Shown in pieces: positions 16,634 to 24,069 of a stretch of DNA of 64,000 bases. The notes under the pieces are model-generated. The model was not told the origin of the DNA and did no database searches. It was given only the letters and a program-made list of their open reading frames with translations. Origin of the DNA: Streptomyces violascens (lineage in GTDB: Bacteria > Actinomycetota > Actinomycetes > Streptomycetales > Streptomycetaceae); contig NZ_BMUA01000017.1 of assembly GCF_014649955.1 (NCBI RefSeq), forward strand, positions 1-64,000, in the 5' to 3' direction. A program made the translations under genes and the position numbers. Position 1 is the stretch's first letter. The number at the start of each line of letters is the position of its first letter.

Positions 16634-17047
16634 TCAGGCCGGGTTGAGGTCGCCGACGCGGTAGCCGGAGATGAGCGGCCGGCCGGTGCCGGCCTCGCGG
16701 ACCAGGCGCCAGGTCTGGCCGATGCGGAACGAGCTGACGGAGCCGTCGGAGGTCTGCTTGGCCGTCCACACGACGGTCAGCGAGATGTCGACGCCCGTGC
16801 CGTCCTCGGAGACGTCCAGGCGCTCGACCACGTGGCTCTGGTCGGTGAAGGCCTCGCCGACCACCTCGTACCACTCGCGGAAGTCGGCGTGGCTGCGCAG
16901 CGTGCGCTCGGGGAAGGCCATCTCCAGACCGTCGTCGACGATGTGGGCGAGGAGTTCCTCGACGGGCTCGTGGCTGCTGAGAATGTCGAACCAGTGCTGG
17001 ACGAACGCGGCGATGCCCGTGCCGGGCGCGGTCTTCTCGGCCGTCAT
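16634..17047 (-). CDS. SnoaL-like/NTF2-fold protein (first gene of operon)
   Basis: This 137-residue NTF2-fold protein has helix IAAFVQHWFDILSSHEPVEE, central segment ERTLRSHADFREWYEVVGEAF, and terminal strands SSFRIGQTWRLVRE. AAGGGAG lies before the ATG. As the first gene of the minus-strand operon it is expressed from the divergent region shared with the DJ-1 gene. Function beyond the fold is unknown. Confidence 0.85.
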   Translation of the reverse strand: MTAEKTAPGTGIAAFVQHWFDILSSHEPVEELLAHIVDDGLEMAFPERTLRSHADFREWYEVVGEAFTDQSHVVERLDVSEDGTGVDISLTVVWTAKQTSDGSVSSFRIGQTWRLVREAGTGRPLISGYRVGDLNPA

Positions 17048-17400
17048 GGCTGACTCCCTTCAGTGCGCGGGCCCGGGGCCCGCGGCACGAATCGGCGCGG
17101 CACCCGGGGCGCGGTGCCGCCCACCGATTCCGGCACAGCCCGCGACCGCCGCGCACGGCCCGGTTCGCGGCCGGTACGCACTGCGTGAAGTCGTCGTACG
17201 GGCTGCGGCAACTCGGCTCACGGCAAGCGGTGTTGAGGCCCGGCACCCCCTGTGGCCTGGGCCTGAGCACGACATGCCGTAGTCCGACCGCCCACTTGTG
17301 GATGTCTGTGCGCCGGGGCGTCCAGGGCTGGTCCCGGCCGAGCGGGCGGACCTAGACAGGACCCCGGCACCACGTGGAACCCCCAAGGAGAGGAACTCCC
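17048..17400. other. Divergent intergenic region of the accessory cluster
   Basis: This 353-base, very GC-rich spacer lies between the minus-strand SnoaL/GMC operon and the plus-strand DJ-1/ThDP/glycogen operon, and should carry promoters for both. I see no clear consensus promoter and no convincing reading frame. The only firm signals are the Shine-Dalgarno sequences at each end (AAGGAGAGGA at 17385-17394 on the plus strand). Confidence 0.5.
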
Positions 17401-18237
17401 GTGAGCAAGCGCATCCTCGTCGTCCTGTCCGAATACGGTTACTGGGGCGAGGAGTTGATCGGCCCCCTGGAGACGTTCGACAAGGCCGGCTATCACGTCA
17501 GCTTCGCGACCCCGACCGGCAAGCGGGCCCCGGCCCTTCCGCCGAGCATGGACCCCGACTACATCGACCCGCCGCTCGGCCGCTCCGTCACCACCCCCGA
17601 GATGGCCGCCAAGGTCAAGGCCATCGACACCTCGGACCGGCTCGACGACCCGCTGGACCTCTCGTCCTGGCTGCCCGACCGTCCCTACCGCAGCAAGCCG
17701 TACTTCCTGCGCGACTGGGAGGCGTACAACACCCGCCTGGAGCAGGTCCGCGAGCAGATCGCGGGCCGGTACGACGCCCTGCTCATCGTCGGCGGCAGCG
17801 GTCCCATCGTCGACCTCGCCAACAACTGGCGGGTGCACGACCTGATCCTCGCCTTCCACGCCCTCGACCTGCCGATCGCGGCCGAGTGCTACGGCGTCGC
17901 GGCCCTCGCCTTCGCCCGCGACCAGGAGGACCGCACCAGCATCATCCGTGGCAAGCACGTCACCGGGCACTGCATCGAGTACGACTACAAGGACGGCACC
18001 GGCTTCATGGGCACCGACTTCGTGATCGGCCCGCCGCCGTACCCGCTGGAGTACATCCTGCGCGACGCGACCGCCCCCGGCGGCGCCTACCACGGCAACT
18101 TCGGCAAGGAGACCTCGGTCATCGTCGACTACCCGTTCATCACCGGGCGGTCCACCCCCGACTCCTACCTCACCGGCCAGAAGGTCGTCGAGGTCCTGGA
18201 GCAGGGCCTGCGTCAGTGGGGGTTCCTCGCCAACTGA
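17401..18237 (+). CDS. DJ-1/PfpI-family protein (long form)
   Basis: This 278-residue class-I-glutamine-amidotransferase-like protein opens ILVVLSEYGYWGEELIGPLE, has YDALLIVGGSGPIVDLANN, and carries the nucleophile-elbow cysteine in AAECYGVAAL. Relatives are chaperones, deglycases/glyoxalase III or amidohydrolases. At 278 residues it is longer than typical DJ-1 (about 190), because of a roughly 80-residue insertion before the IVGG strand. GTG start with AAGGAGAGGA. It leads the operon that continues into the ThDP enzyme. Confidence 0.85.
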   Translation: MSKRILVVLSEYGYWGEELIGPLETFDKAGYHVSFATPTGKRAPALPPSMDPDYIDPPLGRSVTTPEMAAKVKAIDTSDRLDDPLDLSSWLPDRPYRSKPYFLRDWEAYNTRLEQVREQIAGRYDALLIVGGSGPIVDLANNWRVHDLILAFHALDLPIAAECYGVAALAFARDQEDRTSIIRGKHVTGHCIEYDYKDGTGFMGTDFVIGPPPYPLEYILRDATAPGGAYHGNFGKETSVIVDYPFITGRSTPDSYLTGQKVVEVLEQGLRQWGFLAN

Positions 18238-18284
18238 CCTGTTGAGTACGGCAGTTCCCGTTCCGCACGAGAGGTGAGCACACC

Positions 18285-19964
18285 ATGGTCAGCAGGCCCG
18301 CGCGGGTCGCGATGCTCGAACAGCTGCAGGCCGACGGGGTCCGGTACATGTTCGGCAACCCCGGCACGGTCGAGCAGGGATTCCTCGACGAACTGCGCCA
18401 CTTCCCCTCACTCGAGTACGTCCTCGCACTGCAGGAGGCCGTCGCCGTCGGCATGGCGGACGGCTACGCGCGGGCCACCCGCCGCCCCACCGTCGTCCAG
18501 CTCCACACCGGAGTGGGCCTCGGCAACGGCATAGGAATGCTCTACCAGGCCAAACGGGGCCACGCCCCGCTCGTGGTGATCGCCGGCGAGGCCGGTCTGC
18601 GCTACGACAACATGGAAGCGCAGATGGCCGCCGATCTGGTGGCCATGGCCGAGCCGGTCACCAAGTGGGCCACCCGCGTGGTGGATCCCGAGTCCACCCT
18701 GCGCACCCTGCGCCGCGCCTTCAAGGTGGCCGCCACACCTCCGTACGGCCCGGTGCTCGTGGTGCTGCCCGCCGATGTCATGGACCGGCCCACCACCGAG
18801 GAGGCCGTGCCGGTCACCTACCTCGACACCGCGAGCAGCCCCGACCCCGAGGTCGTCGGCCGGGCGGCCTCGCTGCTCGCCGGCGCCGAACGCCCGATCG
18901 TCATAGCCGGGGACGGGGTGCACTTCTCCGGCGCCCAGCAGGAGCTCGCCCGCCTCGCCCAGACCTGGGGCGCGGAGGTGTGGGGCGCCGACTGGTCGGA
19001 GGTCAACCTGTCGGTCGAACACCCGGCGTATGCGGGGCAGTTGGGGCACATGTTCGGCGAGAACAGCCGCCGGGTCACGGCCGCGGCCGACGCCGTCCTC
19101 ATCGTCGGTACGTACGCGCTGCCCGAGGTCTATCCCGCCCTCGACGGCGTCTTCGCGCCGGGCGCCCCGGTCGTGCACATCGACCTGGACGCCGATGCCA
19201 TCGCCAAGAACTTCCCCGTGAACCTGGGTCTCGTCGCCGATCCGAAGCGCACCCTGGCCGCGCTCGCCGACGTGCTGGAGACCCGGATGAGCCCGGTGAA
19301 CCGGCGGCGGGCCGAGGAGTGGCTGGGGCGGCGGGCCGCCGAGCGGTCCTACGAACTCGCCGCGAACCAGCAGAAGAACGAGGCGGCGCTCGACCCACTG
19401 GCGCTGCCCACCACGGCCTTCGCGCAGGAGCTGGCCCGCCAGCTCCCCGAGGACGCGATCGTCTTCGACGAGGCGCTGACCGCATCGCCCGACCTCTTCC
19501 GCCATCTGCCGCCCACCCGGCCGGGACACTGGTTCCAGACCCGCGGCGGATCCCTCGGTGTCGGCATCCCGGGCGCGATCGGAGCCCAACTAGCCCATCC
19601 GGACAAGGTGGTTGTGGGGTTCACCGGCGACGGCGGGTCGATGTACACCGTCCAGGCGCTGTGGACCGCGGCCCGGTACGACATCGGCGCCAAGTTCGTC
19701 ATCTGCAACAACGGCAGCTACAAGCTCCTTGAGGACAACATCGAGCAGTACTGGCGCTCGGTCGACGTTCCCGCCCACGACCACCCCGAGATCTTCGACC
19801 TGAGCCGCCCGGCCATCGACTTCACCGCGCTGGCCAAGTCCCTGGGCGTACCGGCCGTACGCGTCGACAAGCCGGGCCAGGCAGGTGCCGCCGTCGCCGA
19901 GGCGCTCGGCACACCGGGGCCGTTTCTCATCGACCTGGTCACCGGCCGGGGGAGGGAGGAGTAG
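18285..19964 (+). CDS. Thiamine-diphosphate-dependent decarboxylase (benzoylformate decarboxylase-like)
   Basis: This 559-residue three-domain ThDP enzyme starts FGNPGTVEQGFLDEL, corresponding to the GNPGS of benzoylformate decarboxylase with Thr for Ser. The cofactor-activating glutamate is in ALQEAVAVGMADG and an active-site-like His in QLHTGVGLGNG. The C-terminal ThDP/Mg motif runs from GDGGSMYTVQALW to ICNNGSY. The likely reaction is decarboxylation of a 2-keto acid to an aldehyde, or carboligation. It sits between two DJ-1-family genes, with only two bases before the second. Confidence 0.92.
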   Translation: MVSRPARVAMLEQLQADGVRYMFGNPGTVEQGFLDELRHFPSLEYVLALQEAVAVGMADGYARATRRPTVVQLHTGVGLGNGIGMLYQAKRGHAPLVVIAGEAGLRYDNMEAQMAADLVAMAEPVTKWATRVVDPESTLRTLRRAFKVAATPPYGPVLVVLPADVMDRPTTEEAVPVTYLDTASSPDPEVVGRAASLLAGAERPIVIAGDGVHFSGAQQELARLAQTWGAEVWGADWSEVNLSVEHPAYAGQLGHMFGENSRRVTAAADAVLIVGTYALPEVYPALDGVFAPGAPVVHIDLDADAIAKNFPVNLGLVADPKRTLAALADVLETRMSPVNRRRAEEWLGRRAAERSYELAANQQKNEAALDPLALPTTAFAQELARQLPEDAIVFDEALTASPDLFRHLPPTRPGHWFQTRGGSLGVGIPGAIGAQLAHPDKVVVGFTGDGGSMYTVQALWTAARYDIGAKFVICNNGSYKLLEDNIEQYWRSVDVPAHDHPEIFDLSRPAIDFTALAKSLGVPAVRVDKPGQAGAAVAEALGTPGPFLIDLVTGRGREE

Positions 19965-19966
19965 CC

Positions 19967-20575
19967 GTGCGACTCACCGGCCACAAGATCGCCGTCCTGA
20001 TGGAGAGCGACTTCTACGAACCGGAGATCCTCTACTACCAGCACCGCTTCCCCGAAGAGGGCGCCGAGGTGCACTTCCTGACCCGGCTGTGGGGCCAGGA
20101 CAAGATGACCTTCACCGGTCACGAGCACCGGATGCCGTTCGAGGTGTCCCGTTCCTTCGAGGCCATCGACGAGTTCGCGCTCAAGGAGTTCTCCGCCGTG
20201 ATCGTGCCCTCCGGCATGGTCTCCGACCGGCTGCGCTACACCGAGGACCCCGACCGGCTGCCGCCCGCGTCCACGTTCCTGCGCCGGGCGTTCAACGACC
20301 CGGCGATCGTCAAGGGCATCATCTGCCACGGCATGTGGCTCGCGGCCCCCGTCCCCTCGCTGGTGCGCGGACGGCGCGCGGTCGTCCACAACAACCTGCT
20401 CGGCGACCTGCGCAACATGGGCGGCGAGTACGTCGACCAGGACGTCGTCGTCCACGACGACCTGGTCACCGCGCGGACCGGCGCCCACTGCCATCTGTTC
20501 GCCCGCACCATCATCGACCTGCTCGCGGACCGGGAGCGCCCGGTGCGCAGGGCCGCCGCGAGGAGTGCGCGATGA
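19967..20575 (+). CDS. DJ-1/PfpI-family protein (short form)
   Basis: This 202-residue protein begins KIAVLMESDFYEPEILYY, has SAVIVPSGMVSDRLRY, and places the nucleophile cysteine in IICHGMWLAAP. It resembles PfpI/YhbO-type intracellular proteases or deglycases. The GTG start is two bases after the ThDP gene. Its stop overlaps the glgE ATG (ATGA), so it is translationally coupled to glycogen synthesis genes. It may repair or detoxify reactive carbonyls made by the adjacent decarboxylase; that is inference from context. Confidence 0.87.
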   Translation: MRLTGHKIAVLMESDFYEPEILYYQHRFPEEGAEVHFLTRLWGQDKMTFTGHEHRMPFEVSRSFEAIDEFALKEFSAVIVPSGMVSDRLRYTEDPDRLPPASTFLRRAFNDPAIVKGIICHGMWLAAPVPSLVRGRRAVVHNNLLGDLRNMGGEYVDQDVVVHDDLVTARTGAHCHLFARTIIDLLADRERPVRRAAARSAR

Positions 20576-22605
20576 CCTCCATGACCTCCGCACGTGCCAC
20601 GATGCCCGCAGCTCCCCGGGGCGCCCGCATCCCGGTCCTCGACGTCACGCCCCAGGTGCGCGGCGGCGATGTGCCGGCCAAGGCGGTGACCGGTGAGCGC
20701 GTGACCATCGGCGCCACCGTCTTCCGCGAGGGCAGCGGCCTCGTCGGCGCCAACGTGGTGCTCCGCGACCCGGCGGGACGGCCCGGCCCGTGGACGCCCA
20801 TGGCACTCGTCGACGCCGACGCCGACCGCTGGGAGGCCACCGTCGTCCTGGAGGCCACCGGGCTCTGGACCTACACCGTGGAGGCCTGGGCCGACCCCGT
20901 CGGTACCTGGCGCCACGACGCACAGCTGAAGATTCCCGCCGGGGTCGACGTGGAGCTCACGCTCGCCGAGGGGGCCCTGCTGCACGAGCGGGCCGCCCTC
21001 GCGATCCCGGACCCGGACCGCCGGGAGGCGGTGACAGCGGCAGCGGGGGCGCTGCGCGACGAAGCGAGCCCCACCCCCCGTCGGCTCGCCGCGACCACCG
21101 ACCCGAAGGTGATCGCCGCGCTGGACGCCCGTCCGCTGCGTGAACTGGTCACCGCCTCCCGGCCGCTGCACCTCCTCGTCGAGCGCCGGCGCGCACTCGT
21201 CGGCTCCTGGTACGAGCTGTTCCCGCGCTCGGAGGGGGCGGTGCTCACCCCGGGGCAGGCGCCGGTCAGCGGCACGTTCAAGACCGCCGCCGAGCGCCTT
21301 CCGGCCGTCGCCGCGATGGGCTTCGACGTGGTGTACCTGCCGCCGATCCACCCCGTCGGGCGCAGCCACCGCAAGGGCCCGGACAACGCGCTCACCGCGG
21401 GCCCCGACGACGTGGGCTCGCCCTGGGCGATCGGCTCGGCCGACGGCGGCCACGACGCCGTCCACCCGGCACTCGGCACCCTCGCCGATTTCCGTCAATT
21501 CGTGGCGGCAGCAGGGGAGTTGGGGATGGAGGTGGCCCTGGACTTCGCGCTCCAGTGCTCGCCGGACCACCCCTGGCTGACCGAGCACCCCGAGTGGTTC
21601 ACCCACCGAGCGGACGGCACCATCGCCTCCGCCGAGAACCCGCCCAAGAAGTACGAGGACATCCACCCCCTCGACTTCGACACCGACTTCGAGGGCCTGG
21701 TCGCCGAGACCGTACGGATCCTGCGGCACTGGATCGCCCAGGGTGTCCGCATCTTCCGCGTCGACAACCCGCACACCAAACCGGTCGCCTTCTGGGAGCG
21801 GGTGATCGGCACGGTCGCCACCACCGACCCCGACGTGGTCTTCCTCGCCGAGGCGTTCACCCGCCGGGCCATGGTGCACGCACTCGCCCAGGCCGGCTTC
21901 CAGCAGTCGTACACGTACTTCACCTGGAAGAACACCAAGGAGGAACTGACCGAGTACGGCGCCGAACTCGCCGAGGACAGCGCCGACTTCCTGCGCCCCA
22001 ACCTGTTCGTCAACACCCCCGACATCCTGCACGCCTACCTCCAGAACGGCGGGAGGCCCGCCTTCGAGGCGCGCGCGGTGCTCGCCGCGACCCTCGCGCC
22101 GACCTGGGGCATGTACGCGGGCTACGAGCTGTGCGAGGGCGAGGCGCTCGCGGCGGGCACCGAGGACTACGCCCGCTCCGAGAAGTACGAGCTGCGGCCC
22201 CGCGACTGGGCCGCAGCCGAGGCCGAGGGCCGCACCATCGCCCCGCTGATCACCCGCCTCAACGAGCTGCGCCGCGCCCACCCCGCCCTCCAGGAACTCA
22301 AGAACCTGCGCTTCCACCCCACCGACCACGATCAAGTCCTCGCGTATTCGAAGCAGTCGAGGCACCCGGACGGCACCAGCGACACCGTCCTCGCGGTCGT
22401 CAACCTCGACCCGCACCGCGCGAGCGAGGCCACCGTCTCCTTCGACCTCGCAGCCCTCGGCCTGCCCGAGGACGGCTCCCTGAAGGTGCGGGACGAACTC
22501 ACCGGCGAGCTCCACACCTGGCACCCGCACACCTACGTACGCCTGGAGCCGTCGGGCGCCCCCGCCCACCTGCTCACCCCGCTCGCCGACGGGCCGACGC
22601 CATGA
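20572..22605 (+). CDS. glgE: Alpha-1,4-glucan:maltose-1-phosphate maltosyltransferase
   Basis: GH13_3 enzyme of 677 residues that transfers maltosyl units from maltose 1-phosphate to the non-reducing end of alpha-glucan. An N-terminal beta-sandwich/helical region (about 1-230) precedes the barrel. The nucleophile is Asp398 in IFRVDNPHTKP and the acid/base is Glu427 in FLAEAFTR, matching the D394/E423 pair of characterised Streptomyces GlgE with a small offset. YLPPIHPVGRSHRKGPDN is a hallmark. The ATG overlaps the preceding DJ-1 stop and the stop overlaps the maltokinase ATG. Confidence 0.97.
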   Translation: MTSMTSARATMPAAPRGARIPVLDVTPQVRGGDVPAKAVTGERVTIGATVFREGSGLVGANVVLRDPAGRPGPWTPMALVDADADRWEATVVLEATGLWTYTVEAWADPVGTWRHDAQLKIPAGVDVELTLAEGALLHERAALAIPDPDRREAVTAAAGALRDEASPTPRRLAATTDPKVIAALDARPLRELVTASRPLHLLVERRRALVGSWYELFPRSEGAVLTPGQAPVSGTFKTAAERLPAVAAMGFDVVYLPPIHPVGRSHRKGPDNALTAGPDDVGSPWAIGSADGGHDAVHPALGTLADFRQFVAAAGELGMEVALDFALQCSPDHPWLTEHPEWFTHRADGTIASAENPPKKYEDIHPLDFDTDFEGLVAETVRILRHWIAQGVRIFRVDNPHTKPVAFWERVIGTVATTDPDVVFLAEAFTRRAMVHALAQAGFQQSYTYFTWKNTKEELTEYGAELAEDSADFLRPNLFVNTPDILHAYLQNGGRPAFEARAVLAATLAPTWGMYAGYELCEGEALAAGTEDYARSEKYELRPRDWAAAEAEGRTIAPLITRLNELRRAHPALQELKNLRFHPTDHDQVLAYSKQSRHPDGTSDTVLAVVNLDPHRASEATVSFDLAALGLPEDGSLKVRDELTGELHTWHPHTYVRLEPSGAPAHLLTPLADGPTP

Positions 22606-24035
22606 GCGTCACCGCCACCGAGCCGGGCATCCTGGCCCCGCTGCTGCCCGCCCTCGAACCGTGGCTGGCCACCCGCCGCTGGTTCGCGGGCGGCGGCGGG
22701 CCGCTCGCCGAACTGGCCCCGCTCGCCGTCACCGTCGTACGGGAACAGTCCCCGGCGCTGGTCCACGCCGTGCTGCGGGCCCGCCACGCCGGTGGCCGCG
22801 AGCGGCTCTACCAGCTCCTGCTCGGGCTGCGCCCGGATCTCCCCGCGCGCCTCGCCCCGTCCGCCATCGCCGAGGTGCCGGACGGGCCGTGGCGGGGCTG
22901 GACCCTGTACGAGGCCGTCGAGGACCCGGCGCTGCTCGGGGTGCTCCTGCGCACCCTGGCCCTGCGCGACGGCACCGGCGGGCCACGCCTGGACCGCACC
23001 TCCGCGCTGCCCGTTCCCGTCGGCCTCGTACCCCGGGCGCTGACCGCCGAGCAGAGCAACAGCACAGTGGCGTACGGCGACCGGCTGCTGCTCAAGCTGT
23101 ACCGGCGGCCGGAGCCGGGTCCGCACGCCGAGATCGACGCCCTGCGCGCCCTCACCGAACAGCGCTGCACCCGCACCCCCCGCCTCCACGGCGCGTTGCA
23201 CACCGACGCGCCGGGCGGCGAGGGTCTGGTGCTCGGCCTTCTCGAAGACTTCCTGCCGGCCGAGGCCGACGGGTGGGAGAGCGCGGTGCGGCACGCCGCC
23301 GACTGCATCGAGGGAAGCTGCCGCACCGTCCCCGCGACCGGCGGTTTCACCGCACACGCCCGCACCCTCGGCCAGGCGGTCGCCGAGGTCCACAGCGCGC
23401 TCGCCGAGGCGTTCCCGCGCCATCTGCTCGGGCCGGGCGCGGTGGGCGACGACGCCGCACAGATGAAACGCCGCCTGGCCGAAGCCGTCGACGAGGTGCC
23501 CGCGCTCGCCCGCTACCGCACCGCGCTCGGCGCCCTGTACGAGGACTACGCGGCCATGGCCGTACGCGGCTGCCCGATGCTCGCCCAACGCACGCACGGC
23601 GACCTGCACCTGGGGCAGGCGCTGCGCACCGCCGACGGCTGGCGGGTCATCGACTTCGAGGGCCAGCCCGCCACCCCCGCCGCCGAACGGACCCGGCCGC
23701 AGTCCGCGCTGCGCGACGTCGCCTCCATGCTGCGCTCCTTCGACTACGCCGCCCGCACCGCGCTCGCCGATGTGCAGGAACGGTCCGCCGGGGAGGGCCC
23801 CGGCCCCCGGCTGCGACGCACCCGGCGGGCGTACGCCTGGGCCGTCCGCAACCGGCGCGCCTTCTGCGACGGCTACCGCGACGCGGGCGGCGCCGACCCC
23901 TACTGCCGGCCCGTGCCGCTGCGCGCCTTCGAGGCCGACAAGGCGGTGTACGAAGCCGTCTACGAGGCGCGGCACCGCCCGGCCCTGCTACCCGTCCCGC
24001 TGGCCGCGATCCACCGGCTCGCGGGCTCCCGCTGA
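22602..24035 (+). CDS. mak: Maltokinase
   Basis: This 477-residue Pep2/Mak protein phosphorylates maltose to maltose 1-phosphate, the GlgE donor. The N-terminal cap (LEPWLATRRWFAGGGGPL) is specific to maltokinases. The kinase-like C-lobe shows QRTHGDLHLGQALRT (catalytic Asp) and WRVIDFEGQP (metal-binding Asp). It overlaps glgE by four bases. In many actinobacteria Mak acts with TreS, often as a fusion; TreS is not in this window, so the maltose source must lie elsewhere. Confidence 0.95.
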   Translation: MSVTATEPGILAPLLPALEPWLATRRWFAGGGGPLAELAPLAVTVVREQSPALVHAVLRARHAGGRERLYQLLLGLRPDLPARLAPSAIAEVPDGPWRGWTLYEAVEDPALLGVLLRTLALRDGTGGPRLDRTSALPVPVGLVPRALTAEQSNSTVAYGDRLLLKLYRRPEPGPHAEIDALRALTEQRCTRTPRLHGALHTDAPGGEGLVLGLLEDFLPAEADGWESAVRHAADCIEGSCRTVPATGGFTAHARTLGQAVAEVHSALAEAFPRHLLGPGAVGDDAAQMKRRLAEAVDEVPALARYRTALGALYEDYAAMAVRGCPMLAQRTHGDLHLGQALRTADGWRVIDFEGQPATPAAERTRPQSALRDVASMLRSFDYAARTALADVQERSAGEGPGPRLRRTRRAYAWAVRNRRAFCDGYRDAGGADPYCRPVPLRAFEADKAVYEAVYEARHRPALLPVPLAAIHRLAGSR

Positions 24036-24069
24036 CCCACCGGACACCCCTGGAAAGGAACCCCAACCC

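Noticed and set aside
8996..20575. Classical polyketide gene cluster suggested by the SnoaL-type cyclases
   Set aside because: No ketosynthase, acyltransferase, acyl carrier protein, NRPS or terpene cyclase is present; SnoaL folds alone do not support a polyketide assignment.
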